Shown piece by piece: positions 15,635 through 24,023 of a stretch of 39,945 nt of DNA (its first letter is position 1; each line of letters opens with the position of its first letter). The notes beneath the pieces were generated by a model. It saw only the letters and a program-made list of their open reading frames with translations, did no database searches and had not been told where the DNA came from. Origin of the DNA: Bacillota bacterium. GTDB taxonomy: Bacteria; Bacillota; Clostridia; Lachnospirales; Lachnospiraceae. The stretch is taken from positions 1 to 39,945 of the forward strand of contig JAEWSD010000072.1 in assembly GCA_023398615.1 (NCBI GenBank), written 5' to 3'. A program made the translations under genes and the position numbers.

Positions 15635-16504
15635 TTATTGCGTATTCAAAAATTCCTTCAATGCTTCCTTCCAGGGCTTCATACAATAACCAAGCTCCTT
15701 CAGCCCTTTGTTCTCTAATATGGAATATTTCGGGCGGACCGCCGGGGTAGGATACTCTTCCGTTGTTATCGGCCTTGCCGTTACGTCCCTGCCGGATACC
15801 CGGAAAATCTCTTCCGCAAACTCATGCCAGGAAGCTGAACCTTCGCAGGTCGCGTGATAAATACCGTAGTTGTCCGTCTCGATCAAAAAAGCTATCGCTC
15901 TGGCTAACTCCAAAGCACTGGTTGGAGTGCCGTATTGATCGCTTACCACACTGACCTCCGCATTTCTCTCAGCCAAAGAAAGCATGGTCTTTACGAAATT
16001 CCTGCCCTCCCCGTACAACCATGCGGTCCGTACAATGAAATATCTCCGGCAGCATTCCTTTACAAATTCTTCGCCTGCAAGCTTTGTTGAACCGTATACG
16101 CTCATCGGATTGGTCAAATCTTCCTCCGTATAAGGCTTCTTTGCTTTGCCGTCAAACACATAATCGGTTGACACCTGCACTAATTTTGCTTCCAGGGCAT
16201 CGGCAGCTACGGCTAAGTTTTTTGCACCTATCGCATTGATCTTATATGCCCGTTCCTGATCGCTTTCGCACAGGTTAACATCGGTATGTGCGGCGCAGTT
16301 AATGATGACGTCCGGGTTCAGGTCCTGAACTAAATTCATTACCGCTACCGAATTCGTTATGTCCAGAATAATAGGACAATACGAGGTAGGCTCACCCATA
16401 TCGGAATTAATAACGGTAATTCCGGAGTGCTGTTCCTTCAATATACGGTTTAAAGCACGGCCCAACTGTCCGTTTGAACCTGTAACAAGTATTCTGCCTT
16501 CCAT
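15635..16504 (-). CDS. rfbD: dTDP-4-dehydrorhamnose reductase
   Basis: Final step of dTDP-L-rhamnose synthesis, reducing dTDP-4-keto-rhamnose with NAD(P)H. The 289-residue protein starts EGRILVTGSNGQLG (nucleotide-binding loop), has VSTDYVFDG and the catalytic YGSTK, and ends with the PRPKYSIL-type segment (VRPKYSILENKGL) typical of RmlD. The ATG at 16504 follows AAGGAG by about 9 bases; an upstream frame to 16543 would overlap rfbC. It sits 13 bases after rfbC. Confidence 0.96.
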   Translation of the reverse strand: MEGRILVTGSNGQLGRALNRILKEQHSGITVINSDMGEPTSYCPIILDITNSVAVMNLVQDLNPDVIINCAAHTDVNLCESDQERAYKINAIGAKNLAVAADALEAKLVQVSTDYVFDGKAKKPYTEEDLTNPMSVYGSTKLAGEEFVKECCRRYFIVRTAWLYGEGRNFVKTMLSLAERNAEVSVVSDQYGTPTSALELARAIAFLIETDNYGIYHATCEGSASWHEFAEEIFRVSGRDVTARPITTEEYPTPAVRPKYSILENKGLKELGYCMKPWKEALKEFLNTQ

Positions 16505-16517
16505 CTTACCCAACTCC

Positions 16518-17066
16518 TTATCCGATCTCACTAAATTTTCCATGTTTCTTGTCTTTCTCCGATATTATCAGTTCCATACCGGCATCTATCGGCCATTCGA
16601 TGCCCAATTCAGGGTCATTCCAGATAATACCGCCTTCGTCCTCGGGATGATAAAAATCCGTGCATTTATAACTGAATTCCGCTTCCTCCGACAGTACTAA
16701 AAAGCCGTGGGCAAATCCCTCCGGAATATAAAACTGTTTCCTGTTATCCGCCGACAGCAATATCCCGTGCCATTTCCCATAGGTTTCTGAATCAGGACGG
16801 ATATCTACCGCAACATCATAAACCTGCCCTTTGACGATCCGGACCAGCTTTCCCTGCGGATGCTCCTTCTGAAAATGCAGTCCGCGCAAAACTCCCTTCC
16901 TGGATAAGGATTGGTTGTCCTGTACAAAAACCTGCCCTAAGCCTGCCGCCTTAAAGTCCTCGTAATTGTATGTCTCCATAAAATAGCCGCGTTCATCTCC
17001 AAAGCATTTCGGTTCTATAGTATACAAACCTTCAATCTCACATTCTGTAAATTTAAACTGTCCCAT
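16518..17066 (-). CDS. rfbC: dTDP-4-dehydrorhamnose 3,5-epimerase
   Basis: Epimerises C3 and C5 of dTDP-4-keto-6-deoxyglucose. The 182-residue cupin-fold protein has the RmlC signatures: DERGYFMETY, QDNQSLSRKGVLRGLHFQ with the catalytic His, GQVYDVAVDIR, and IPEGFAHGFLVLSE. GGAG lies 6 bases before the ATG. Normal length for the family. It is separated from rfbA by 226 bases that hold a 155-bp inserted element, so co-transcription with rfbA must cross that structure. Confidence 0.97.
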   Translation of the reverse strand: MGQFKFTECEIEGLYTIEPKCFGDERGYFMETYNYEDFKAAGLGQVFVQDNQSLSRKGVLRGLHFQKEHPQGKLVRIVKGQVYDVAVDIRPDSETYGKWHGILLSADNRKQFYIPEGFAHGFLVLSEEAEFSYKCTDFYHPEDEGGIIWNDPELGIEWPIDAGMELIISEKDKKHGKFSEIG

Positions 17067-17126
17067 CTTTATCTCCTGCTATATTTTTACTCAAGTACAA
17101 TGTTACCTCACGCATATGCCTTTTTC

Positions 17127-17281
17127 GTTACTATTCAGCCTTACGGCTGAACCGTAACAAATGATGTGCAGAAATTATGCAAAATGCATAATTTCGCACA
17201 GACATATCTCGGGTTTTCTGTGATTTTTGCTTCGCTTCACTCACAAAAAACACCTCGCGGTACCATAGGCTAAATAGTAAC
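17127..17281. mobile_element. 155-bp MITE-like element with 7-bp target duplication
   Basis: The ends are inverted repeats: GTTACTATTCAGCC (17127-17140) and GGCTAAATAGTAAC (17268-17281), 13 of 14 positions paired. They are flanked exactly by the direct repeat CTTTTTC at 17120-17126 and 17282-17288. A second inverted copy of the left end lies at 17145-17158, and the middle carries a long hairpin around GAAATTATGCA/TGCATAATTTC. No coding capacity. This is the structure of a non-autonomous transposable element, inserted between rfbA and rfbC. The 32-bp element at 18416-18447 has the same right end. Confidence 0.78.
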
Positions 17282-17292
17282 CTTTTTCTTAT

Positions 17293-18162
17293 TTAAAGGC
17301 CGTTTGCTATATCGGACAGGTACCTGCCGTAATCTGTCTTTAACATAGGCTCCGCAATCTTCAACAGCTGCATCCTGTCGATGTAGCCTTGTTTAAAAGC
17401 GATTTCCTCTATACAGGAAATGTATAAGCCCTGCCTTTTCTGTATGGATGCGACATAATTGGATGCTTCCAGCAAAGAATCATGGTTTCCCGTATCCAGC
17501 CATGCCATTCCCCTTCCCAGGGTCTCCACCTTCAGTTCACCCATCTCTAAATAAGCGTTATTTACGGCGGTAATCTCAATTTCGCCCCGCGCCGACGGCT
17601 TTACCTGTTTTGCTATCTCAATTACCCTGTTATCGTAGAAATATAAGCCCGGCACCGCATAGTTGGACTTTGGCCGATCCGGTTTCTCTTCAATGGAAAC
17701 CGCATTGCCTTTCTCGTCGAATTCAACCACCCCGTAAGCCTTCGGGTCTTTGACGTAATACCCGAAAATAGTTGCTCCCCGTTTCCTTCCCGCCGCTCTT
17801 CTTAAGGTTTCCGTAAAGCTTCTTCCGTAAAAAATATTATCCCCCAGTATTAAAGCGGCACCGTCGTCTCCCATGAACGTTTCCCCAATAATAAATGCCT
17901 CCGCCAATCCTCGCGGCTCTTCCTGTGCCGCATAGGAAAAAGCAAGGCCCAGGCTGCCTCCGTCCCCAAGAAGCTCTTGAAATACCGGCAAGTCCCTTGG
18001 AGTTGATATGATCAAAATATCCCGGATACCCGCCAGCATAAGCACAGAAAGCGGATAATAAATCATCGGCTTATCATATATCGGCAGTATCTGCTTAGAT
18101 ACCGCTTTCGTTACCGGATACAGTCTCGTCCCCGAACCACCGGCCAGAATGATACCCTTCAT
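17293..18162 (-). CDS. rfbA: Glucose-1-phosphate thymidylyltransferase
   Basis: First step of dTDP-L-rhamnose synthesis: dTTP plus glucose-1-phosphate gives dTDP-glucose. The 289-residue protein opens with KGIILAGGSGTRLYPVT, the nucleotidyltransferase signature, followed by SKQILPIYDKPMIYYPLS; EEKPDRPKSNYAVPGLYFYD and GRGMAWLDTGNHDSLLEA are typical of RmlA. AGGAGG is 7 bases before the ATG at 18162. First gene of the operon; the pathway product feeds rhamnose-containing cell-surface polysaccharides, but no glycosyltransferase lies in the window. Confidence 0.97.
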   Translation of the reverse strand: MKGIILAGGSGTRLYPVTKAVSKQILPIYDKPMIYYPLSVLMLAGIRDILIISTPRDLPVFQELLGDGGSLGLAFSYAAQEEPRGLAEAFIIGETFMGDDGAALILGDNIFYGRSFTETLRRAAGRKRGATIFGYYVKDPKAYGVVEFDEKGNAVSIEEKPDRPKSNYAVPGLYFYDNRVIEIAKQVKPSARGEIEITAVNNAYLEMGELKVETLGRGMAWLDTGNHDSLLEASNYVASIQKRQGLYISCIEEIAFKQGYIDRMQLLKIAEPMLKTDYGRYLSDIANGL

Positions 18163-18245
18163 AACCGTTCCTCCTATATATATCATATGTAACCATCATC
18201 TTTGGGATGCTGGGTTTATTCAGAAACATTCCCAATACACGAAAC

Positions 18246-18251
18246 ATTTTA
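18246..18251 (-). promoter_or_regulatory. Possible -10 box for the rfb operon
   Basis: Minus strand TAAAAT preceded by TGG, an extended -10. No convincing -35 is found 16-18 bases upstream. It is the best candidate in the 200 bases between the upstream operon's terminator and rfbA. Confidence 0.35.
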
Positions 18252-18363
18252 CCACATCTTTATAAAAAAATCTTTCTCTTTTTTAAAGTATTTATACATT
18301 CCGCCTCATTTGATACGGAATTTGGCCCGGAAAACGCCGGAGGGCATGCGTATGCAAAGAAAC

Positions 18364-18410
18364 AAAAATATCCCCTTACACCTTCCATTTTCCGAAGATA
18401 TAAGGGGGAT
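18364..18410 (-). terminator. Terminator of the nine-gene sugar operon
   Basis: On the minus strand a 16-bp stem with one bulged C (arms 18370-18385 and 18394-18410) encloses an 8-base loop and is followed by ATTTTTG. It is strong and correctly oriented to end transcription after the cupin gene and to insulate the rfb operon. Confidence 0.85.
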
Positions 18411-18415
18411 TCATT

Positions 18416-18447
18416 GTTGCTATGAAACTGCAAGGCTGAATAGTAAC
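18416..18447. mobile_element. 32-bp mini-element with 8-bp target duplication
   Basis: Begins GTTGCTAT and ends GGCTGAATAGTAAC, the latter nearly identical to the right end of the 155-bp element (one difference in 14). The outer 8 bases are inverted copies with one mismatch. It is flanked exactly by GATTCATT at 18408-18415 and 18448-18455. It looks like an internally deleted relative of the larger element, inserted at the foot of the sugar-operon terminator. Confidence 0.65.
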
Positions 18448-18516
18448 GATTCATTCTATTTTTTTTTTGCATCCGGCTTTTCTATACGTCATATTACTGG
18501 AAACATTCCTATAAGC

Positions 18517-18864
18517 TTAATATACGAACTTTATCGCAAGAAATTTTAAAACATCCTCTCCATTATTGGAGACCCCGTGCATTTCACCATCATAGCATAC
18601 CGTAACATCTCCGGCATGTACGGTTCTCATAATTCCGTTATCATTATATTTCCCTGCACCATTCAAGAAATAGTAGATCTCTCCGTTACCGTTATGCATA
18701 TGATCACCAATAGCGCTATTTGGCTGAAGTTCTATCAGATTGCAAAAGGAAATGTCAGGCGGACATTCATTCGGCGACAGTAAAATACTCTTATACAATT
18801 TTCCAAAACCTCCGGCAGGATTTTCTTCCCACTCGGATTTTATGCTTAAATGTTCTTTATACAT
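18517..18864 (-). CDS. Small cupin protein
   Basis: A 115-residue single-domain cupin. The metal-binding motif GDHMHNGNGEIYYFLNG supplies H-x-H-x4-E, and a later HGVSN supplies the third histidine. Such small cupins include sugar isomerases/epimerases (for example KdgF-type), dioxygenases and pure binding proteins; the operon context favours a sugar or sugar-acid tautomerisation or isomerisation step. The ATG at 18864 overlaps the dehydrogenase stop by 8 bases and has GAGG upstream; an ATG at 18882 is less well supported. Last gene of the operon, followed by a terminator. Confidence 0.85.
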   Translation of the reverse strand: MYKEHLSIKSEWEENPAGGFGKLYKSILLSPNECPPDISFCNLIELQPNSAIGDHMHNGNGEIYYFLNGAGKYNDNGIMRTVHAGDVTVCYDGEMHGVSNNGEDVLKFLAIKFVY

Positions 18865-19843
18865 TCGTATTACCTCTTCCATTCACATCGTCATAATTCA
18901 CACACCATCTGGGACGTTTTCCGGTAAACACTTCAACTATGCCCATTGCACCCTGATAGCTCATATTATCCAATGCTTCAACAGATAATGCGGCACTGTG
19001 CGGGGATACTAAGACATTATCCAATTGCAGCAACGGATTATCTGATCTCACCGGCTCATCAGCAAAAACATCAAGTGCCGCGCCACGTATTCTTTTATTC
19101 CTGAGTGTCTCAACCAAATCACTTTCCACAACCAGTGCCCCCCTTGCAAAATTTACAAAATAAGAACTGGATTTCATTAATTCTAATCGTTCCTTGTTAA
19201 CCAGACCCTTTGTTTCATCAGAAGCTCCAAGATGAAGACTGACAAAATCAGCCTTCCTGAAAATCTCATTTATATCCGTCTCTACTGTTACATAATCCGG
19301 TACTATATCCGCTTTAACATATGGATCAAAGCCCAATACATTCATTTCAAAGCCCATTTTAGCTTTTTTAGCAACGCTCCTTCCAATATTACCCAGCCCG
19401 ATTATTCCAATCGTTTTGCCCTTTACTTCCTGGGCCAAAATCCGTAAAGGCGCATCAAAATCATTATTTCTGGCAGCAATGTTCATCCGGACAACATTCT
19501 TGGAAAGTGCTAAAACAGCCGCCATAGTATGTTCTGCAACAGACTCCATATTCGCAAGTGGTGTATTGACCACATAAAGCCCCAGCCGTGTAGCCGTGCC
19601 GACATCAACTACATTATCCACGCCGACACCATGCTTGGCTACCACCTTCAATTTTTTCCCTGCTCTCAGCACACTTTCATTTAAAAATAATGTTTTTGAA
19701 AAAACCGCATCACAATCTTCGATTAAAGATTGAATTGTCTGAAGATTCTCATCACCTGCCAGCACTATTTCAAAACCATTCTTTTTGAGTAAATCCTTAC
19801 CGGATTGAGCAACATCCTGAGCGAGTAACACTTTATATGCCAT
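18857..19843 (-). CDS. D-isomer-specific 2-hydroxyacid dehydrogenase (phosphoglycerate dehydrogenase-like)
   Basis: NAD-dependent oxidoreductase of 328 residues. The dinucleotide-binding motif is GIIGLGNIG; the catalytic Arg is in NFARGALV, the Glu in FADEPV, and the His in SPHSAA. Sequence type resembles SerA-like dehydrogenases without the C-terminal ACT domain. In this operon it more likely oxidises or reduces a sugar-derived 2-hydroxy/2-keto acid (such as tartronate semialdehyde or hydroxypyruvate) than serves serine synthesis; that is inference. The ATG at 19843 follows AGGTGG by 7 bases. It lies 29 bases after the aldolase. Confidence 0.9.
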   Translation of the reverse strand: MAYKVLLAQDVAQSGKDLLKKNGFEIVLAGDENLQTIQSLIEDCDAVFSKTLFLNESVLRAGKKLKVVAKHGVGVDNVVDVGTATRLGLYVVNTPLANMESVAEHTMAAVLALSKNVVRMNIAARNNDFDAPLRILAQEVKGKTIGIIGLGNIGRSVAKKAKMGFEMNVLGFDPYVKADIVPDYVTVETDINEIFRKADFVSLHLGASDETKGLVNKERLELMKSSSYFVNFARGALVVESDLVETLRNKRIRGAALDVFADEPVRSDNPLLQLDNVLVSPHSAALSVEALDNMSYQGAMGIVEVFTGKRPRWCVNYDDVNGRGNTNV

Positions 19844-19872
19844 AACTATACCACCTTTCACATATATTCTTT

Positions 19873-20643
19873 TTAATTATTTGACACCGTAAAGGTCTTA
19901 ACTATATTTTTTGCCGATTCCATTATCATGCCTGTTTCACTGTTGCAGCTAAAAATACTCATCCCGGCCTTTTCCCATTTTTTCAGGAACGGAATCTTCG
20001 AAGCAACTATGCCGCATGGTTTGCCGACATTTTTAGCAGCAATAATTACAGAATTGATTGCTTCTTCCATCTCTAAAGTGTCTAAGCAGCCGGGAGTTCC
20101 CATGTCCGCAGCGAGGTCGTTAGGTCCGATAATCAGCGCATCTATTCCGTCTATTTCCGCTATTTCCCGGGCATTATTTATTGCGATTCTTGTTTCGAGC
20201 TGTACAAATACAATAGTCCTGTCATTTGCAGTCCGGACATACTCAGCAAGGACGGGCGGGTTGTAATCGGCATGTGCCCGGGTCGTAGAAATCCCACGAC
20301 GCCCGAGGGGCAGGTATTTGGCATAATCCACAATATGTTGTGCTTCTTCAGCAGTATTTACCATCGGAACCAGAAGGCCGTCACAGCTCATATCCAAAGC
20401 CTTTGTTATAAATCCTCTGTCAATTGCCGGTACTCTTACCAGAACAGGCATCTGAAATCCGTTTCCAACCGATGCAATTGCAGCAAGCTGCGGAAAATCA
20501 AAGTAGCCATGCTCACAATCCACAATAATAAATCCAAATCCCGCCTGCTTCATCATGCGGACAATATTAGGATTAGAAACTTCAGAAATCATTGTTCCAA
20601 GTACAACATCCTTCATGATAAGCTTATTTTTTAACGAATTCAT
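19873..20643 (-). CDS. HpcH/HpaI family aldolase
   Basis: Class II, metal-dependent aldolase of 256 residues that splits a 2-keto-(3-deoxy-)acid into pyruvate (or a hydroxypyruvate-like acid) and an aldehyde. Family motifs are present: FIIVDCEHG with the active-site His, VRVPAID with the Arg, FVQLETR with the metal-binding Glu, and IGPNDLAADMG with the metal-binding Asp. Relatives include HpaI, GarL and YfaU (2-keto-3-deoxy-rhamnonate aldolase). The ATG is 4 bases after the kinase stop, with AAAGGAAG upstream within the kinase end, suggesting translational coupling. Confidence 0.92.
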   Translation of the reverse strand: MNSLKNKLIMKDVVLGTMISEVSNPNIVRMMKQAGFGFIIVDCEHGYFDFPQLAAIASVGNGFQMPVLVRVPAIDRGFITKALDMSCDGLLVPMVNTAEEAQHIVDYAKYLPLGRRGISTTRAHADYNPPVLAEYVRTANDRTIVFVQLETRIAINNAREIAEIDGIDALIIGPNDLAADMGTPGCLDTLEMEEAINSVIIAAKNVGKPCGIVASKIPFLKKWEKAGMSIFSCNSETGMIMESAKNIVKTFTVSNN

Positions 20644-20647
20644 TCCA

Positions 20648-22024
20648 CTACACTTCCTTTAATTTTAAAGTCAATTCCTTAGTCTCCTGTAAATCCTTAC
20701 ATGTTCCCGCACAAACCAATGCGATTCTGAATAATCCTGACAACGCCTCATCAGGAATGGCTGAGAGTACACAAGTATGCGACGTAACCAGTCCGATCAT
20801 TTTCAACAGCTCCGGAATTCTCCACGAAACGCCGCCCGCACAAACCAATCTGTGATAGCCGGCACTTCCGCATAGTATCCGAATATTTTCCGAATAAGTT
20901 TTAGCCATATCCTCAAATGCCGCCGGAAATATATTGTGCAAGCTTAAATTGTCTGCTTTAATTCCCGAAATGCAGCCCCCATCAAGGTTCTTTGGGGTTT
21001 CATAAAATCCTGTATTCATTTTTATCCCTTTGCTGTCAAAGCTAAAATCTTTCCTCATTTTTTCCCAAATCTGTGCCGCCGTGACATCAACCTCCGCTAC
21101 CAATGATATCAATTCTTGGATAAAATGAATCAATACATCCAGGTTCCGGCCGGCCGGCAAATTAGAAATCGTATTGATGTATCGGCCCTCAAAATACGGC
21201 CGAACCTCATAATCTCCCGGTATGAACGTATCCTTGGTAATTGAAACCTGAGAGGCGGTTGCAATATTTAATACTACATCATCTTTTTCCGGTATGCTGC
21301 CAAGGATAGCCACCTGCTGATCACCAAAATCAGGAAATACCCGGATTGTTTGCCCATTTGAAATCAGAGTGCCGCAGGGCTCAAATTCATTTGTAACAAG
21401 TTCCGGCAGCCTTATCTTATTAAAACCAATCACATTTAAGATAGACGGGTTCCAAGAATGCTTTACCAAGTCAACCAGACCCCAAGGCGCTGCATTCATG
21501 ATATGACAAACATGATTCCCGGTAAGTTTGAAAATAATATAGGATCCGAGAGTATATAAGGTACCATTGGCAGGAACATTACCGGATTTAAATAATGTAA
21601 ACAAATTGCACAATCCAAGAGAGGGTTTAATATAAACGCCACAATTTATCATGTTCCTCGCAGGAAAGACTTCCTTTAAATATCCCATATAGCTGTTATT
21701 CTGTCCCGGCATTTCATTCAGGCATCGCATATCTTGCCAGGAAATATAAACATCCTCCATACCGTCGACATGATAAACAAATCCATGCATTTGAGTTGAA
21801 AAGATAACTCCTGCAATATCCTTGTATTCTTTCGTATAATTGTCAATTAAGGATATAACAATAGCCAACAGCGAGGAAGCCGGTATCTCGAATTTCTTGT
21901 TGTCTTCAAGAGGCGTCCTGGCCGGAGAAGGAAACTTGTGCTGTGCTATGACGCTAAAGCTGTCCACATCAATCAGTGCAGATTTTATAAAACTGCTTCC
22001 AATATCAATACCAATATATCTCAT
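20648..22024 (-). CDS. FGGY family carbohydrate kinase, sedoheptulokinase-like
   Basis: A 458-residue sugar kinase of the actin-like ATPase fold. The N-terminal phosphate loop is GIDIGSSFIKSALID. FSTQMHG and YISWQDMR match the substrate-binding strands of the xylulokinase/sedoheptulokinase branch. FGDQQVAILGS contains the catalytic Asp. The C-terminal CGSAGYHRLVCAGGVSWR is the adenosine-binding part (usually GGxxxN). It should phosphorylate an imported ketose or sugar alcohol in the cytosol; the WQD and GDQQ motifs lean towards sedoheptulokinase, but the substrate cannot be read from sequence. GGGGAGA precedes the ATG; 18 bases after the second permease gene. Confidence 0.88.
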   Translation of the reverse strand: MRYIGIDIGSSFIKSALIDVDSFSVIAQHKFPSPARTPLEDNKKFEIPASSLLAIVISLIDNYTKEYKDIAGVIFSTQMHGFVYHVDGMEDVYISWQDMRCLNEMPGQNNSYMGYLKEVFPARNMINCGVYIKPSLGLCNLFTLFKSGNVPANGTLYTLGSYIIFKLTGNHVCHIMNAAPWGLVDLVKHSWNPSILNVIGFNKIRLPELVTNEFEPCGTLISNGQTIRVFPDFGDQQVAILGSIPEKDDVVLNIATASQVSITKDTFIPGDYEVRPYFEGRYINTISNLPAGRNLDVLIHFIQELISLVAEVDVTAAQIWEKMRKDFSFDSKGIKMNTGFYETPKNLDGGCISGIKADNLSLHNIFPAAFEDMAKTYSENIRILCGSAGYHRLVCAGGVSWRIPELLKMIGLVTSHTCVLSAIPDEALSGLFRIALVCAGTCKDLQETKELTLKLKEV

Positions 22025-22042
22025 AACGAAATGTCTCCCCTC

Positions 22043-22999
22043 TTATCTTCGTTTGCGGTTTCTATCCGGGATCAAAACAACCGCCAATACCAGAATGAGG
22101 CCATATAGAATTTGCTGACTGCTGGTAGATAAATTAATTGCCGATAAGAATGCTTTCAGCACAATCAAAATAATGGCTCCGGCGATCGTTCCAACATAGC
22201 TTCCGCTTCCTCCCATCATGGAAGTTCCTCCCAGAACTACTATGATCAGTGTCATAAACAGATAGGAGTCACCCATTCCCAAATAGCTTTGTCCCAATCT
22301 GCCTGTAAAAAGTATTCCTCCTACACCTGCCATTAATCCTGACAATACATAAGAGATCACAATTGTCTGCTTTACCTTTACTCCCGAAAAATAGGCAACC
22401 TTTGCATTATTTCCGACTGCATACAGTTTTCTGCCATAAGTAGATTTATGGAGCAGGATAATAGCAAAGGCTGAAAAGGCCACCCCAATAATAAACAAAT
22501 TAGGAATTCCAAATACTGTTTTATTGCTGAGGTCAATAATTACTGAAGGTGCCATACCTCCGGGTGCGCCCTTTAACAATACTAATAAAGCGCCCTGTAA
22601 AATGCTATTTACACCCAACGTCATGATAATGGAAGGAATTTTTAAATATGCAACACCAATTCCATTAACAAATCCCACCAAAGAACAAAGCAGCAGAATT
22701 AGCGGTACCACCCAAAGCAACGCCCGGTTATTCTGTTCACATAAGTATGTCAGTAAAACCGCAGCACTATTTAAGGTCCAGGGAATTGAAAGATCAATTC
22801 CTCCGGTTATCACCACAAAGGTTTGACCCAAGGCAAGCAAAACAAGAATAACGCTTTCATTAATCAGGTTTTTTGCATCATTACCGACGCCAAAACCCGG
22901 AATAATTATCACTGCAGCCACATACATAATAAAAGCCATAAGATAGCTGAAATATATAATCTTATTCTTGGAGAAGGATTTTTTTAAATACTCAATCAT
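22043..22999 (-). CDS. Sugar ABC transporter permease, RbsC family (second)
   Basis: A 318-residue membrane protein with about ten hydrophobic segments. The RbsC/BPD_transp_2 family signature is seen as VVLGGTSMMGGSGSYVGT near residue 255-275, together with VITGGIDLSI early in the chain. It would form half of the transmembrane pore for import of a monosaccharide. Its ATG overlaps the stop of the first permease by 8 bases and has GGAGG upstream, indicating coupled translation and a heterodimeric pore. Confidence 0.93.
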   Translation of the reverse strand: MIEYLKKSFSKNKIIYFSYLMAFIMYVAAVIIIPGFGVGNDAKNLINESVILVLLALGQTFVVITGGIDLSIPWTLNSAAVLLTYLCEQNNRALLWVVPLILLLCSLVGFVNGIGVAYLKIPSIIMTLGVNSILQGALLVLLKGAPGGMAPSVIIDLSNKTVFGIPNLFIIGVAFSAFAIILLHKSTYGRKLYAVGNNAKVAYFSGVKVKQTIVISYVLSGLMAGVGGILFTGRLGQSYLGMGDSYLFMTLIIVVLGGTSMMGGSGSYVGTIAGAIILIVLKAFLSAINLSTSSQQILYGLILVLAVVLIPDRNRKRR

Positions 23000-23954
23000 A
23001 ATTGTTGCCTCCTCTCTTTAAGATATAGGTAATCGACCCTAAAACAACAGACACAATTAATAACAATCCTTGAAATAATGATGTCCAATAAGAAGTAACT
23101 CCGGCAAAAATCAGGATATCACCAATAACCTTCAGAATAAATACACCTATAACGGTACCTGCCAGTCCACCCGCACCGCCTGCAAGACTGGTTCCTCCAA
23201 TTACAACCGCAGCTACCGACATCATAATATTGGGTTCCCCAACCGTGGGTGATCCCGTACTCATCAAGCCGGCATATGCAATTCCTCCAAAAGAAGCAAA
23301 TATTCCTGAAATTACATAAGTAATTACTTTTATTCTTGTAACATGAACTCCATTGCAAAAAGCAGCTTTTTCATTACTGCCTACTGCATAAATCGAATAA
23401 ACCAAAGCTGTGTTCTTTGCAAATTGCCAAATGATTAGTATGATAACAATCAAAATGAACGACATTGCAACAGGTCCAATATTCAAGTTCATAAATGTAA
23501 CCAGCGGTTGAGCAACCACTCCGCCGTCTGTCTTCATTATGGAAAGCGCAAATCCATCCAGAACCGTCCACGTTCCCAAGGTCGCTACAAAAGGCTGCAA
23601 TTTGAAACAGGTAATCAAAAAACTGTTTACCAACCCGGTTACCATTCCCAATACTATGCATAAAGCAATCGCTAAAATTAAACTTTTATCACTGAGAGTT
23701 GCTATTATACAAGTAGAAATGCTCATTATGCCACCAACCGATAAATCCATTCCCTTGCTGATAATTACAAGTGTCTGGCCGACGCCTATCAATATCAATG
23801 GCAATGCAATATTACCCTTTATACCCAGGTACGAAAGACTAAAACTTTGAGGATTTGCAATAACCATAGCAATGTATAACGCTATGAGTACCACAATTGG
23901 AATAATTTGAGACCAAGGTATACTTTTCTTTTTTAATTCAGAGAAGCTCTTCAT
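22992..23954 (-). CDS. Sugar ABC transporter permease, RbsC family (first)
   Basis: A 320-residue polytopic membrane protein of the ribose/autoinducer-2/xylose permease family. ISKGMDLSVGG near residue 65 and VIGGTSLAGGAGGLAGT near 250 are the family signatures. The loop contacting the ATPase should lie in the latter region. AAAGGGAAA precedes the ATG. It is the partner of the overlapping second permease gene; having two distinct permeases (as in AI-2 LsrC/LsrD and some galactofuranose importers) differs from the single RbsC of ribose importers. Confidence 0.93.
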   Translation of the reverse strand: MKSFSELKKKSIPWSQIIPIVVLIALYIAMVIANPQSFSLSYLGIKGNIALPLILIGVGQTLVIISKGMDLSVGGIMSISTCIIATLSDKSLILAIALCIVLGMVTGLVNSFLITCFKLQPFVATLGTWTVLDGFALSIMKTDGGVVAQPLVTFMNLNIGPVAMSFILIVIILIIWQFAKNTALVYSIYAVGSNEKAAFCNGVHVTRIKVITYVISGIFASFGGIAYAGLMSTGSPTVGEPNIMMSVAAVVIGGTSLAGGAGGLAGTVIGVFILKVIGDILIFAGVTSYWTSLFQGLLLIVSVVLGSITYILKRGGNNYD

Positions 23955-24023
23955 ATCAATTTCCCTTTACACTAAATTTAGGTTGATTCAGGTAACCTAT
24001 AACCCTTAGTTTTTATACAGGTA

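Noticed and set aside
18857..19843. Assignment as serA for serine biosynthesis
   Set aside because: It lacks the ACT domain, no serC or serB is nearby, and it is embedded in a sugar operon.
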